Shown: positions 7,172 through 14,143 of the stretch, in pieces | Layout of the letters: the number at the start of each line of letters is the position of its first letter | Position numbering within the stretch: the first letter of the stretch is position 1 | Position numbers and translations under genes: made by a program | Notes under the pieces: generated by a model | What the model saw: only the letters and a program-made list of their open reading frames with translations | Told to the model about the DNA's origin: nothing | Databases searched by the model: none | NCBI GenBank assembly: GCA_964371935.1 | Contig: CAYJOT010000013.1 | Coordinates: forward strand, 1 to 20,598 | Length of the DNA: 20,598 nt | Direction of reading: 5' to 3' | Source: JACQRW01 sp964371935 | GTDB lineage: Bacteria > Patescibacteriota > Minisyncoccia > Sungbacterales > HO2-52-23

Positions 7172-8374
7172 ATGCGAACATCTTACTCTGCAATACAGAC
7201 GTATCTTCAGTGCCCCAAGCGGTATGAGTTTCAGGAGGTGCAGAAGATTCGGGTTCCTAAGTCGCGGGAGGCGATTTTTGGGACTTTGATTCATTCTACG
7301 CTGCATTTTATGTTTCAGCGGGATCCCCTGTTTCCGACGCTTGAAGAGGTAGTAGCGTATTTTCGCGAGCACTGGCCGCCGCTTGAGACGTTTAATAAAG
7401 ACGCGGCGCACGATGCTCTTAAGCAGCCATGGGCAGAGGAAGACGAAAAGACATATTTTGAGCAGGGCGTGAAAATGCTTAAGCGATTTTACGAAAAAAA
7501 CGCACCGTGGAATTTTCATATTGTTGATCTTGAGTCAAGGTTTGAGTTGGCGCTCACGGATGAGAAAACCGGAGAGACACACGTGGCAGCCGGTATCATT
7601 GACCGGATAGACAAGCTTGACGACGGCACCTACGAGATCATAGATTATAAAACCGGCAAGCGCATGCCGTCGCAGGATTCGCTTGACCAGGATCTGCAGC
7701 TGTCGCTCTATTCGCTCGGGTTGCAAAAACGATGGCCGCATCTGAAATCCGAAGACATCAAGTTGAGCTTATATTTCCTGCGCCATGAGGAAAAATTGAG
7801 TACGACGGTAAATCCAGAGACCGCGGAAAAGACGCGAGCGCACATTTTGAAAACCATAGCGGAAATCCAGGAACGAATTTCGGCAGGCAAGGATTTCGAA
7901 CCCATACCCAGCGCCCTGTGCAATTGGTGTGGGTACCGGCCTATGTGCCCGGCATGGCGGCATCTCTATAAGAAAGAGGCCGATCCTCTGCTCGCGGCAG
8001 ACAAGACGGATGCGGCAATTGAGAAATATTTCGAACTAAAAAAAACAGAAAAACAGCTTGAACAGGAGATCAAAATGTTGCAGGATCAGATCAGGGTGTA
8101 TATGGATCAGGAAAAGCTCACGCGGGTGTTTGGTGCGTACGGCACGATTTCCAAGAAGCTCATTCAACGCTATACGTATGATTTTGAGAAAATAAAAGTG
8201 CTGCTCTCCCCTCTCAATAAATGGGAGGCGATTCTGAAAGCCGACGAGACCAAGCTCAAACAGATACTCAAAGAGCTCCCAGAAGATATCCGCAATGCAA
8301 TCATGGAGACAAAGCATATTGCGCGCGAGTATACCGCGTTGAGCGTATCAACCAAGAGCATCCAAAATGATTAA
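7172..8374 (+). CDS. RecB/AddB-type PD-(D/E)XK nuclease with Fe-S cluster
   Basis: Stand-alone member of the RecB/Cas4/AddB nuclease family, 400 residues. It starts TSYSAIQTYLQCPKRYEF, the usual opening of this domain, with C14 as the first cluster ligand. Nuclease motifs follow: GTLIHSTLH (motif with the conserved His, about residues 47-55), GIIDRID (first acidic residue), EIIDYKTGK (the D-x-K core), and QLSLYSL (QxxxY). C250, C253 and C259 form the CxxC-x5-C of the AddB/Cas4 iron-sulfur cluster. After about residue 265 there is a helical, coiled-coil-rich tail of unknown role. Likely a DNA exonuclease in repair or recombination. No helicase gene or CRISPR genes lie next to it. A TATACT box ends ten bases before the ATG, hinting at a leaderless transcript. 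Confidence 0.88.
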   Translation: MRTSYSAIQTYLQCPKRYEFQEVQKIRVPKSREAIFGTLIHSTLHFMFQRDPLFPTLEEVVAYFREHWPPLETFNKDAAHDALKQPWAEEDEKTYFEQGVKMLKRFYEKNAPWNFHIVDLESRFELALTDEKTGETHVAAGIIDRIDKLDDGTYEIIDYKTGKRMPSQDSLDQDLQLSLYSLGLQKRWPHLKSEDIKLSLYFLRHEEKLSTTVNPETAEKTRAHILKTIAEIQERISAGKDFEPIPSALCNWCGYRPMCPAWRHLYKKEADPLLAADKTDAAIEKYFELKKTEKQLEQEIKMLQDQIRVYMDQEKLTRVFGAYGTISKKLIQRYTYDFEKIKVLLSPLNKWEAILKADETKLKQILKELPEDIRNAIMETKHIAREYTALSVSTKSIQND

Positions 8375-8409
8375 CTAAAACGACTGACGATCGTCTTTCG
8401 TTTTAGTTA
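8372..8409. terminator. Bidirectional hairpin between convergent genes with CGATCG core
   Basis: Dyad centred between 8390 and 8391. The 10-base centre GACGATCGTC is flanked by two unpaired positions and then AACTAAAACGA... pairing with ...TCGTTTTAGTT without mismatch. It begins at the stop of the RecB-type gene (8374) and ends 19 bases before the stop of the convergent gene at 8428. A-rich and T-rich arms give a U-rich side in either direction, so it is likely a shared terminator. Confidence 0.65.
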
Positions 8410-8427
8410 GTGACAAATATGAACCGA

Positions 8428-8802
8428 TCAAAGCCCTGGGCAATTTTTAGCGGGACGGTATCCTTGTGCTTTTGCTTCCTCTTTCGTCTGAAACCATACC
8501 TTGTTCTCTTCGCGGATCCGCGAGACGCCGGAGCACCAGACGGCATAATAGACGGACCCGGATTTTGATGCCACAAATGAGCCGTTCTTTAAAGCAGCCG
8601 GACTTGGAGCATCCGAAGCCGTTTGTCCTTGGGACAATATTGGATCCTCAAGATACATAGGCTCTTTTTGGGGAAGTGAGACCGAAAGGCGGCCCAGGCC
8701 GAAGCTCGCCATGCCAATGAGAAAAATAATTGCGGCCGTAAAGAGGTCGGTTTTATTTTTCAAGAGCCACGCTTTGACTTTTTTGGTGTATTCAGGTATC
8801 AT
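8428..8802 (-). CDS. Membrane-anchored protein with half-Ada metal-binding-like domain
   Basis: A 124-residue protein with a short basic N-terminus, one membrane helix at about residues 21-40 (LFTAAIIFLIGMASFGLG), a Ser/Pro/Gln-rich linker, and a compact C-terminal domain from about residue 74. That domain (YYAVWCSGVSRI, ENKVWFQTKEEAKAQGYRPAKNC) resembles the Ada DNA-repair protein's metal-binding domain, including the VWF...EEA..GYRP segment. Of the four Ada zinc cysteines only two counterparts remain, C90 and C121; the others are Ser and Ala. It therefore probably does not bind zinc like Ada and may be a structural or binding module outside the membrane. Such short proteins recur in CPR genomes; function unknown. 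It faces the RecB-type gene tail to tail. Confidence 0.7.
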   Translation of the reverse strand: MIPEYTKKVKAWLLKNKTDLFTAAIIFLIGMASFGLGRLSVSLPQKEPMYLEDPILSQGQTASDAPSPAALKNGSFVASKSGSVYYAVWCSGVSRIREENKVWFQTKEEAKAQGYRPAKNCPGL

Positions 8803-8827
8803 GAAATTATTATCCTATGGAATGGCT

Positions 8828-8900
8828 TCCCGCTACGCGGGATGCTCATATTTGTAGCGAAATTAACTTCGCTACGAGCTCGTAAATTTCGACAAATATG
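8828..8900. repeat. Nested inverted repeats in the rpmA leader
   Basis: Three dyads overlap: TCCCGC/GCGGGA (8828-8833 with 8837-8842), GTAGCGAA/TTCGCTAC (8854-8861 with 8868-8875), and an outer pair CATATTTGT/ACAAATATG (8847-8855 with 8892-8900). CGAGCTCG at 8875-8882 is also palindromic. The outer right arm contains the rpmA start codon. It may be a palindromic repeat element, a translational control structure, or both. Confidence 0.6.
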
Positions 8901-9179
8901 GCACATACTAAATCAGCGGGGTCTACAAAATACGGCCGCGATTCCCGACCCAAATACTTGGGAGTAAAGAAGTTTGACGGCGAGCGGGTCAAATGCGGCC
9001 AGATCCTGATCCGTCAGCGCGGCAACAAATTTTTGGCCGGAGCCGGAGTCAAACAGGGAAAAGATGACACCATTTTCGCGCTTCGCGAGGGCGTAGTCAA
9101 ATTCATAAGCAGGCGCAAAACCAGATTTGACGGCACGCTCCGATACGCAAAAGTGGTCAACGTGCAATCGCCGCTTTGA
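8898..9179 (+). CDS. rpmA: Large ribosomal subunit protein bL27
   Basis: Ribosomal protein of the large subunit whose N-terminus reaches the peptidyl transferase centre. The 93-residue product begins MAHTKSAGSTKYGRDSRPKY, the classic L27 opening (MAHKKAGGSTKNGRDS...), followed by LGVKKFDGERVKCGQILIRQ and RGNKFLAGAGVKQGKDDTIF, all conserved. There is no N-terminal cleavable extension as in Firmicutes. rplU (L21), its usual partner, is not adjacent. The start codon lies in one arm of an inverted repeat, and the 3' end overlaps the convergent pyrG gene by 23 bases. Confidence 0.96.
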   Translation: MAHTKSAGSTKYGRDSRPKYLGVKKFDGERVKCGQILIRQRGNKFLAGAGVKQGKDDTIFALREGVVKFISRRKTRFDGTLRYAKVVNVQSPL

Positions 9180-10782
9180 TGAATGCCCGAAACAATGGGT
9201 GCGGAGCAAGCGGTCGCGATTTGAATTCTGGGTGGAATTGCACGCCTACAAAAAATGGGTGATCTTTCAGTTCAATGATCTCGACAAGATCCCGCTCAGG
9301 ATTCACGCCTGCGATCGTGAGTCCAGCCGACTCAAGCAATGTGCGATATTCATTGTTCACCTCATAGCGATGACGATGCCGCTCGCTGACACGCGACACC
9401 CTGTATGCTTTTCTGCTCACCGTTCCGCTCTTCAGTTGGCACGGGTAGGCGCCGAGCCGCATGGTACCACCCATCTTTTTCTCTTTGATATTTGTGAGCT
9501 GTTCCGGCATGACATCAATAACCGGATAGGGAGTTTTCGGATTGACTTCGGTAGTATTGGCATCTTTTAATTTGCACGCATTGCGGGCAAACTCAATCAC
9601 CGCCATCTGCAGGCCGTAGCAGAGACCAAGATACGGGATTTTATGCTTGCGCACATATTCAACCGCCGAAATCTTTCCTTCTACTCCCCTGCTTCCGAAT
9701 CCGCCGGGAACAATAATACCGTCATAGCGTAAAAGCTCACGGAGCTTTTTGGGATCGCGTTCGTACTCCTCGGCATCCAACCATGAGATTTTCGGCTGAA
9801 ACCCGAGATTCCAGCTTGCGTGCTTGATTGATTCGATCACCGAGATATATGAATCGGAAAGCATAAAATCTCCGGTGTTGAAATATTTGCCGACGATGCC
9901 GATGGACACGGTTTTGCGCAGCGATTTTATCTTGCGCGCGAGACGGATCCATTCTGCAAGACGGTCTGCCCTTGGCGTGAGTCCGAACTTGCTAAGAATT
10001 TTAAGGTCAAGTTTGTCTTTGGCGAAATCTACTGGCACATCATAGATCGAATCAACGTCAGGCGCGGCAATCGCATCTTCCGCCTCGATATTGCAGAAGA
10101 GCGCCAGTTTCTCGCGCCGCTTTGTGTCAATGAGTTGTTCTGACCGGCACAGGATAAAATCAGCTTGGATCCCGGTAGCGTTGAGCGTACGCGCGGCATA
10201 TTGGGTCGGCTTTGTTTTCATCTCCCCTACTTTTCCCGGCACCGGAAGATAGCTCACCAGCACAAAAAGCACGCCATTTTTGTGGCGCGATTTCATCATC
10301 CGTGCCGCTTCAAGAAAGAGCACGTTTTGATATTCCCCGACGGTCCCGCCGATCTCGATCACGGCAAAATCGCTCTTGTCTTTTTTTGCCACGCTCTCAA
10401 TGCGCCTGATGATCTCATTGGGAATGTCCGGCACCACTTCAACATCCTCGCCGTCGTACTCTAAATTCCGCTCGCGGCGAATCACCTCAGCATAAACCTG
10501 TCCGGTGGTCAGATAATGCGCTGCGGTGGATATTTGATTAGTAAAGCGTTCGTAATTGCCAAGATCCATGTCGGCCTCAATGCCGTCTTCGCCGACGAAT
10601 ACTTCGCCGTGCTCCGTGGGACGGATCGTACCGGCATCGATGTTCACGTACATATCGCATTTGACAAGCGAGACCTTATACCCGCGCGCCTGCAGGATTT
10701 TCCCGATGGACGCGGTGGCAACTCCTTTGCCGACGCTTGACATAACTCCTCCGACTACAAAAATATATCGTGGTGTAGCCAT
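9157..10782 (-). CDS. pyrG: CTP synthase
   Basis: Converts UTP to CTP using ATP and glutamine, the last step of pyrimidine nucleotide synthesis. The 541-residue product has both usual domains. The amidoligase domain (1-270) starts RYIFVVGGVMSSVGKG with the P-loop lysine, and has HGEVFVGEDG and EIGGTVGE. The class I glutamine amidotransferase domain (about 293-541) has the nucleophile C388 in GLCYGLQ and the His/Glu pair H517/E519 in FHPEF. The normally DPGTM loop reads DAGTI (residues 49-53), a variant I associate with CPR proteins. The start at 10782 is eight bases after the rplI stop, suggesting co-transcription from rplI. Confidence 0.97.
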   Translation of the reverse strand: MATPRYIFVVGGVMSSVGKGVATASIGKILQARGYKVSLVKCDMYVNIDAGTIRPTEHGEVFVGEDGIEADMDLGNYERFTNQISTAAHYLTTGQVYAEVIRRERNLEYDGEDVEVVPDIPNEIIRRIESVAKKDKSDFAVIEIGGTVGEYQNVLFLEAARMMKSRHKNGVLFVLVSYLPVPGKVGEMKTKPTQYAARTLNATGIQADFILCRSEQLIDTKRREKLALFCNIEAEDAIAAPDVDSIYDVPVDFAKDKLDLKILSKFGLTPRADRLAEWIRLARKIKSLRKTVSIGIVGKYFNTGDFMLSDSYISVIESIKHASWNLGFQPKISWLDAEEYERDPKKLRELLRYDGIIVPGGFGSRGVEGKISAVEYVRKHKIPYLGLCYGLQMAVIEFARNACKLKDANTTEVNPKTPYPVIDVMPEQLTNIKEKKMGGTMRLGAYPCQLKSGTVSRKAYRVSRVSERHRHRYEVNNEYRTLLESAGLTIAGVNPERDLVEIIELKDHPFFVGVQFHPEFKSRPLAPHPLFRAFIKAAIAR

Positions 10783-10790
10783 AAGTGGTT

Positions 10791-11252
10791 TTAAACTGTT
10801 GACTCTTGGGTTGGTTCGATATTGAGGACTACCTTGCCCCCAACTCCATACGGAAACCGTACCGGCACCTCTTTCACTCCGGTTGATTTTAACGGCTTGT
10901 CAAGATGGAGCCATTCGCGCTCAAGCTCAAGGTGATGTTGTTCTTTCAGATGCTCAATGATCTTCGCGGCGTTTACGGAACCAAATGCTTTTCCCTTCCC
11001 GCCGATTTTGATCTTGATCACGACCTGGAGCAATCCAAGTTTCTCTGCGAGCTTCTCATATCGTTTCTGCTCGGCTAACTTCTTTTTCTCGTCATGCGCT
11101 TTCTTCACCATCATAACGCGCTCGGCCTGTGCGGTCGCGAGCATGGCTAATTTCCGGGGAAAAAGAAAATTGCGCGCAAAGCCGCCGCTTACCTCTTTGA
11201 CCTCGTTCTTCTTTCCCACATGCGTTACGTCCGCTAAAAGGATGATTTTCAT
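10791..11252 (-). CDS. rplI: Large ribosomal subunit protein bL9
   Basis: Ribosomal protein at the base of the L1 stalk. The 153-residue product is full length: an N-terminal domain starting MKIILLADVTHVGKKNEVKEV, with the conserved GFARNFLFPRKLA, a long charged connecting helix (about 41-75), and a C-terminal domain with GKGKAFGSVNAAKI. bL9 is known to be missing from several CPR lineages, so its presence narrows the affiliation and is compatible with Parcubacteria. No Shine-Dalgarno is visible. Upstream lies a palindromic element (11270-11327). Confidence 0.96.
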   Translation of the reverse strand: MKIILLADVTHVGKKNEVKEVSGGFARNFLFPRKLAMLATAQAERVMMVKKAHDEKKKLAEQKRYEKLAEKLGLLQVVIKIKIGGKGKAFGSVNAAKIIEHLKEQHHLELEREWLHLDKPLKSTGVKEVPVRFPYGVGGKVVLNIEPTQESTV

Positions 11253-11269
11253 ACGGCTTTGTTCCCCGT

Positions 11270-11327
11270 GTCATCTTGAGCGATAGCGAAAGATTGTACG
11301 GAGATTCTTCACTGCGTTCAGAATGAT
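11270..11327. repeat. Palindromic element between rplI and the S41 protease gene
   Basis: Imperfect inverted repeat GTCATCTTGAGCG...GTTCAGAATGAT with inner complementary parts around AGATT and GGAGATTCTTC. It shares layout and end sequences (GTCAT-CTGAG type) with the elements in atpD and atpG, but is more diverged. It is the only non-coding member of this family seen here, filling most of the 80-base gap between the two genes. Confidence 0.6.
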
Positions 11328-11332
11328 GCTGC

Positions 11333-12550
11333 TTACATTTTTTCTAAGACCTCGATTGCCTTATCCATGACCGGATCTTTCTTGGGATCTTCGCCGGGCT
11401 GCACCGCAATATCCGGCTCAAGTCCCTTGCCGTTAATCTCGGCTCCTTTTGGTGTCAGCCATTTGGCGATCGTAACTTTGAGGGAAGACTCGCGTTCAAG
11501 ATCAATCACCTCTTGCACCGATCCCTTGCCGAATGTTTTTGTTCCGATCAGTTTGGTGGCGTTCAGATCGCGCAATGCTCCAGCAACAATCTCCGATGCC
11601 GACGCAGACCCCTCGTTGACGAGCACCACCGTCGGTACCTCTTTTAACAGCCGATATCCCCGGGAGCGATATACTTCCTCCGTACCGTCTGCAAAGCGTT
11701 CACGAACGACGATATCGCCTGATTCCGAAAACCAGCTCGCGATATCAACGGAAACCACGAGATATCCTCCGGGGTTATTGCGCAGGTCAAAGATAAGTTT
11801 TTTTGACCCGCCGGCAAAAAATTCCTGTACCGCCTTTTTAAATTCAACCCCGGCGTTTTCCGAAAACTGATTAAGTTTGATCACAAAGACCTCGCCCGGT
11901 TTTTTCTCGGTTGAGATCGTCTCAACCTGTATCGTATCGCGAACGATCGCAAATTCCCGGGCCTTCTCAAAACTGTCGCGAAAAACCAGAAGTTTCACCG
12001 TAGTGCCTTTTTTACCGCGGATGAGGCGCACCGCCTCGTCAAGCTGCAGATCGGCCGTGATCCGATTGTCAATCTTGAAAATTTTATCCCCGGCCTTGAG
12101 TCCCGCATGTTCAGCTGGGCTGTTCTTCAGCGGAGCAATGATCGTGAGAATACTTTTTCGGAGCCCGATCTCGGCGCCAATACCGTCAAACTCCCCCTTG
12201 ACATCCTGCTGAAACTGTTTTGTCTCTTCCGGCGGGAAGAATTCGGTATAGGGATCTTTGAGCGAACTCACCATGCCCCTGATTGCCCCGTATACAAGCT
12301 TCTCGCGCTCGATTTTGCTTTTATCAACATATTGATCCTCCAGGCGGGACCAGACATCCCAAAAGAGGTTAAAATCGACATTTTCAAGCTGTGCCGGCGG
12401 CTGCTGTCCCATAACGCCAAGCACTTTCTCAACGCTAGGCCGGTTTTCATACCCATACCATGCCCCGACAAAAAAGCTGATCCCCAAGAGGACCAATGAA
12501 ATGGCAATAATAAAAATTCTCGGACTCTGTTTAGGCGTTTCAGAAGACAT
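11333..12550 (-). CDS. Carboxy-terminal processing protease, family S41
   Basis: Envelope serine protease of the CtpA/CtpB/Prc type. The 405-residue product has an N-terminal membrane helix at about 11-31, so the body faces outside. Residues about 60-115 form the N-terminal cap (LEDQYVDKSKIEREKLVYGA, SSLKDPYTEFFPPEE). A PDZ domain follows at 120-200 with GIGAEIGL and AGLKAGDKIFKID. The catalytic core has S317 in NEGSASASEIVAGALRD and K342 in TFGKGSVQEV, spaced 25 residues apart as in the known Ser-Lys dyads. It likely trims or degrades exported proteins. It lies downstream of the cyclophilin gene and has its own promoter-like sequence at 12578-12606. Confidence 0.94.
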   Translation of the reverse strand: MSSETPKQSPRIFIIAISLVLLGISFFVGAWYGYENRPSVEKVLGVMGQQPPAQLENVDFNLFWDVWSRLEDQYVDKSKIEREKLVYGAIRGMVSSLKDPYTEFFPPEETKQFQQDVKGEFDGIGAEIGLRKSILTIIAPLKNSPAEHAGLKAGDKIFKIDNRITADLQLDEAVRLIRGKKGTTVKLLVFRDSFEKAREFAIVRDTIQVETISTEKKPGEVFVIKLNQFSENAGVEFKKAVQEFFAGGSKKLIFDLRNNPGGYLVVSVDIASWFSESGDIVVRERFADGTEEVYRSRGYRLLKEVPTVVLVNEGSASASEIVAGALRDLNATKLIGTKTFGKGSVQEVIDLERESSLKVTIAKWLTPKGAEINGKGLEPDIAVQPGEDPKKDPVMDKAIEVLEKM

Positions 12551-12577
12551 AGGCGGAAACTTTCAAATACTCTCTAT

Positions 12578-12606
12578 AGTATGGCAAATTATATCCGGCG
12601 CGTCAA
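12578..12606 (-). promoter_or_regulatory. Possible promoter of the S41 protease gene
   Basis: Minus strand: TTGACG (12606-12601, five of six to the -35 consensus), a 17-base spacer and CATACT (12583-12578, four of six). It lies in the 67-base gap between the cyclophilin stop and the protease start, leaving a leader of about 20 bases. A TATAAT inside the spacer has no matching -35. Confidence 0.35.
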
Positions 12607-12617
12607 TCGGATTTCGG

Positions 12618-13319
12618 CTATTTTGCCTGAACGCTCACTGTCTTCATAATTACCGGCTTCTGTGGCCGGTCTTGGCTGCCGGTTGGAGTTTTTCCAATCG
12701 CATCCACTACTTCTTGACCTTTGATGACGCGACCGAAAATCGTGTAATTGTTCGGAAGCGGATAATCTGCAAGCATGATGAAAAACTGGCTGCCATTGGT
12801 GTTAGGTCCGGCATTTGCCATCGCGACCACGCCTTTTTTGTACCCGTTTTTATACGACTCGGTATCGGGATTCAGCTCGTCTTCAAATTGATATCCGGGT
12901 CCGCCAGTGCCGTCCCCTTTTGGGTCGCCCCCTTGAATCATAAAGCCCGGAATAACCCGATGAAATATCAAATTGTTGTAAAACCCTTTTTGCGCGAGGG
13001 AAATAAAGTTTTGCGCGGCCTTGGGCGCATCCGCGTCATACGTCTCAAACTGGATTTCCCCGAAGTTTGTCTGAAGAGTTACGATATGCATAAAATTACG
13101 AACTCCTTTAGTTGGTGATTGATTACTACTCGGACTTTTCTCCGCAACCGGCCGAGACAAATCCGGTTGGGCCTGTTGCGATTCTTGACTCAAGATAGGC
13201 GCAAAGACGTCAGGAGCTTTCGCCTCCTCCGGCTTTTCTCGCGAGAACACAAACCCGACAATCCCCAGTATCGCGAGAGCCGCGACAACTGCCCATACCG
13301 TAGATGTTGATTTTTTCAT
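12618..13319 (-). CDS. Membrane-anchored cyclophilin-type peptidyl-prolyl isomerase
   Basis: Catalyses cis-trans isomerisation of prolyl bonds in exported proteins. The 233-residue product has an N-terminal hydrophobic segment (about 8-25, VWAVVAALAILGIVGFVF), a low-complexity Pro/Ser/Gln linker to about residue 75, then a complete cyclophilin domain from MHIVTLQTNFGEIQFE. Active-site segments are FHRVIPGFMIQGGDP (catalytic Arg) and NGSQFFIML. The domain ends at VSVQAK with no extension. It is followed downstream by the S41 protease, a plausible extracytoplasmic folding and quality-control pair. The gap to the carbonic anhydrase gene is six bases. Confidence 0.95.
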   Translation of the reverse strand: MKKSTSTVWAVVAALAILGIVGFVFSREKPEEAKAPDVFAPILSQESQQAQPDLSRPVAEKSPSSNQSPTKGVRNFMHIVTLQTNFGEIQFETYDADAPKAAQNFISLAQKGFYNNLIFHRVIPGFMIQGGDPKGDGTGGPGYQFEDELNPDTESYKNGYKKGVVAMANAGPNTNGSQFFIMLADYPLPNNYTIFGRVIKGQEVVDAIGKTPTGSQDRPQKPVIMKTVSVQAK

Positions 13320-13325
13320 AATGTT

Positions 13326-13775
13326 TTATAAGATTTTAATAATTCCTCGATTATCAATAAAATATGTTTCAACCATAATATTCTGGAATCGCCCGCGGAT
13401 GACTTCCATAGCTTTACGATGCCCCTCTTTATGAAAAGCTAATTCCTGCTCCGTACTGTTTTCGAATCTCACAAACCCCCCGTATGCGCCGCAATCGTGG
13501 TGAGTGAAAAGCATGACCTTCTTTGTGTGATGCAATTTGATGGATTTCTCAAGCTCGCGGAGCATAAAATCGAGGTCCCCTTCTTGTTCCGGCGATGAGA
13601 AGATTTTGGCGCCGCCCGCAACCGATTCAAGATCAATATGCTTCATGCCCCGCGATTTGATGAATTTATGAAATACGCCCCAGAAACGGTTGTCAAAACA
13701 CCGCACGACAAATGCGTCGGCAATATAATGGTCAAGCGACGACAATAAAGAAAAAACATAGTTTTTCTCGGACAT
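13326..13775 (-). CDS. Small beta-class carbonic anhydrase-like protein
   Basis: A 149-residue product from the ATG at 13775. The zinc-site signature of beta-carbonic anhydrases is present: C26-F-D28-N-R30 (CxDxR) and H92-H-D-C95 (HxxC) in FTHHDCGAYGG. The segment DLESVAGGAKIF matches the VRNAGG-like strand after the first cysteine only loosely, and the protein is much shorter than classical enzymes (about 200 residues), so activity is not certain. Carbonic anhydrase would interconvert CO2 and bicarbonate in the cytoplasm. The frame extends upstream to an ATG at 13808, but that start lies inside the hairpin at 13794-13831 and adds residues unlike the family, so 13775 is preferred. Confidence 0.72.
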   Translation of the reverse strand: MSEKNYVFSLLSSLDHYIADAFVVRCFDNRFWGVFHKFIKSRGMKHIDLESVAGGAKIFSSPEQEGDLDFMLRELEKSIKLHHTKKVMLFTHHDCGAYGGFVRFENSTEQELAFHKEGHRKAMEVIRGRFQNIMVETYFIDNRGIIKIL

Positions 13776-13793
13776 AAAGCATATTTTCTGATT

Positions 13794-13831
13794 AACAACA
13801 AATTTCATACGATCGTGAGAAGAATGTTGTT
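13794..13831. terminator. Hairpin between atpC and the carbonic anhydrase gene with CGATCG core
   Basis: Dyad centred between 13812 and 13813. Counting outward, 14 Watson-Crick and two G-T pairs in 19 positions, ending in AACAACA/TGTTGTT. Core ACGATCGT matches the centres of the hairpins at 3774 and 8390. It follows the atpC stop on the minus strand by 14 bases, a natural place to end the ATP synthase transcript. Confidence 0.5.
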
Positions 13832-13844
13832 CATCAAAAGAGTG

Positions 13845-14084
13845 TTACTGGGCCAGAATTATGACATCACTCTCCGGACGGACCTCAAGAATGCCGCCGT
13901 GGAATGGCAGCGCTTTGGTAGTGCTGTCCGGAAGCGTGCAGCGGATCTCACCCGGACTTACGATTGAGACCATGGGAATGTGATTGTCCAGCACGGTCAT
14001 CTCGCCAAGCGGCGTGGGAATGCTTACGCTTGTCGCTTCCCCTTTGAAAATTGTTTCTCGCAGTGAGTAGATGGATAGGTGCAT
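13845..14084 (-). CDS. atpC: F1 ATP synthase epsilon subunit, beta-sandwich domain only
   Basis: Central-stalk subunit linking gamma to the c-ring. The product from ATG 14084 has 79 residues and covers only the N-terminal beta-sandwich (LSIYSLRETIFKGEATSVSI, LGEMTVLDNHIPMVS, GGILEVRPESDVIILA). The C-terminal two-helix domain, which inhibits ATP hydrolysis in many bacteria, is absent (usual length 130-140). The frame is open to a TTG at 14099, but ATG 14084 fits the family start. Last gene of the atp operon, separated from atpD by a 59-base gap with an inverted repeat. Confidence 0.88.
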   Translation of the reverse strand: MHLSIYSLRETIFKGEATSVSIPTPLGEMTVLDNHIPMVSIVSPGEIRCTLPDSTTKALPFHGGILEVRPESDVIILAQ

Positions 14085-14089
14085 AATTT

Positions 14090-14139
14090 CAAAGTTCAAA
14101 ATTCAAAATATTTATTTGTCATTTGTCATTTGAACTTTG
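14090..14139. repeat. Inverted repeat between atpD and atpC
   Basis: CAAAGTTCAAA (14090-14100) and TTTGAACTTTG (14129-14139) are perfect 11-base complements. The loop has repeated TTCAAAA and TTTGTCA units, an AT-rich satellite-like composition. It lies just upstream of the atpC ATG and could influence its translation. Confidence 0.65.
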
Positions 14140-14143
14140 TATC

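Noticed and set aside
7172..8374. Cas4 of a CRISPR system
   Set aside because: The domain is Cas4-like, but no cas1, cas2 or repeat-spacer array is present; a repair nuclease is more likely.
9127..9570. Plus-strand open frame opposite the pyrG 3' end
   Set aside because: It is antisense to conserved CTP synthase sequence and resembles no protein family.
5276..11949. Other CGATCG sites (near 5276, 9312, 11467, 11944)
   Set aside because: These lie in coding sequence without flanking complementary arms, as expected by chance.
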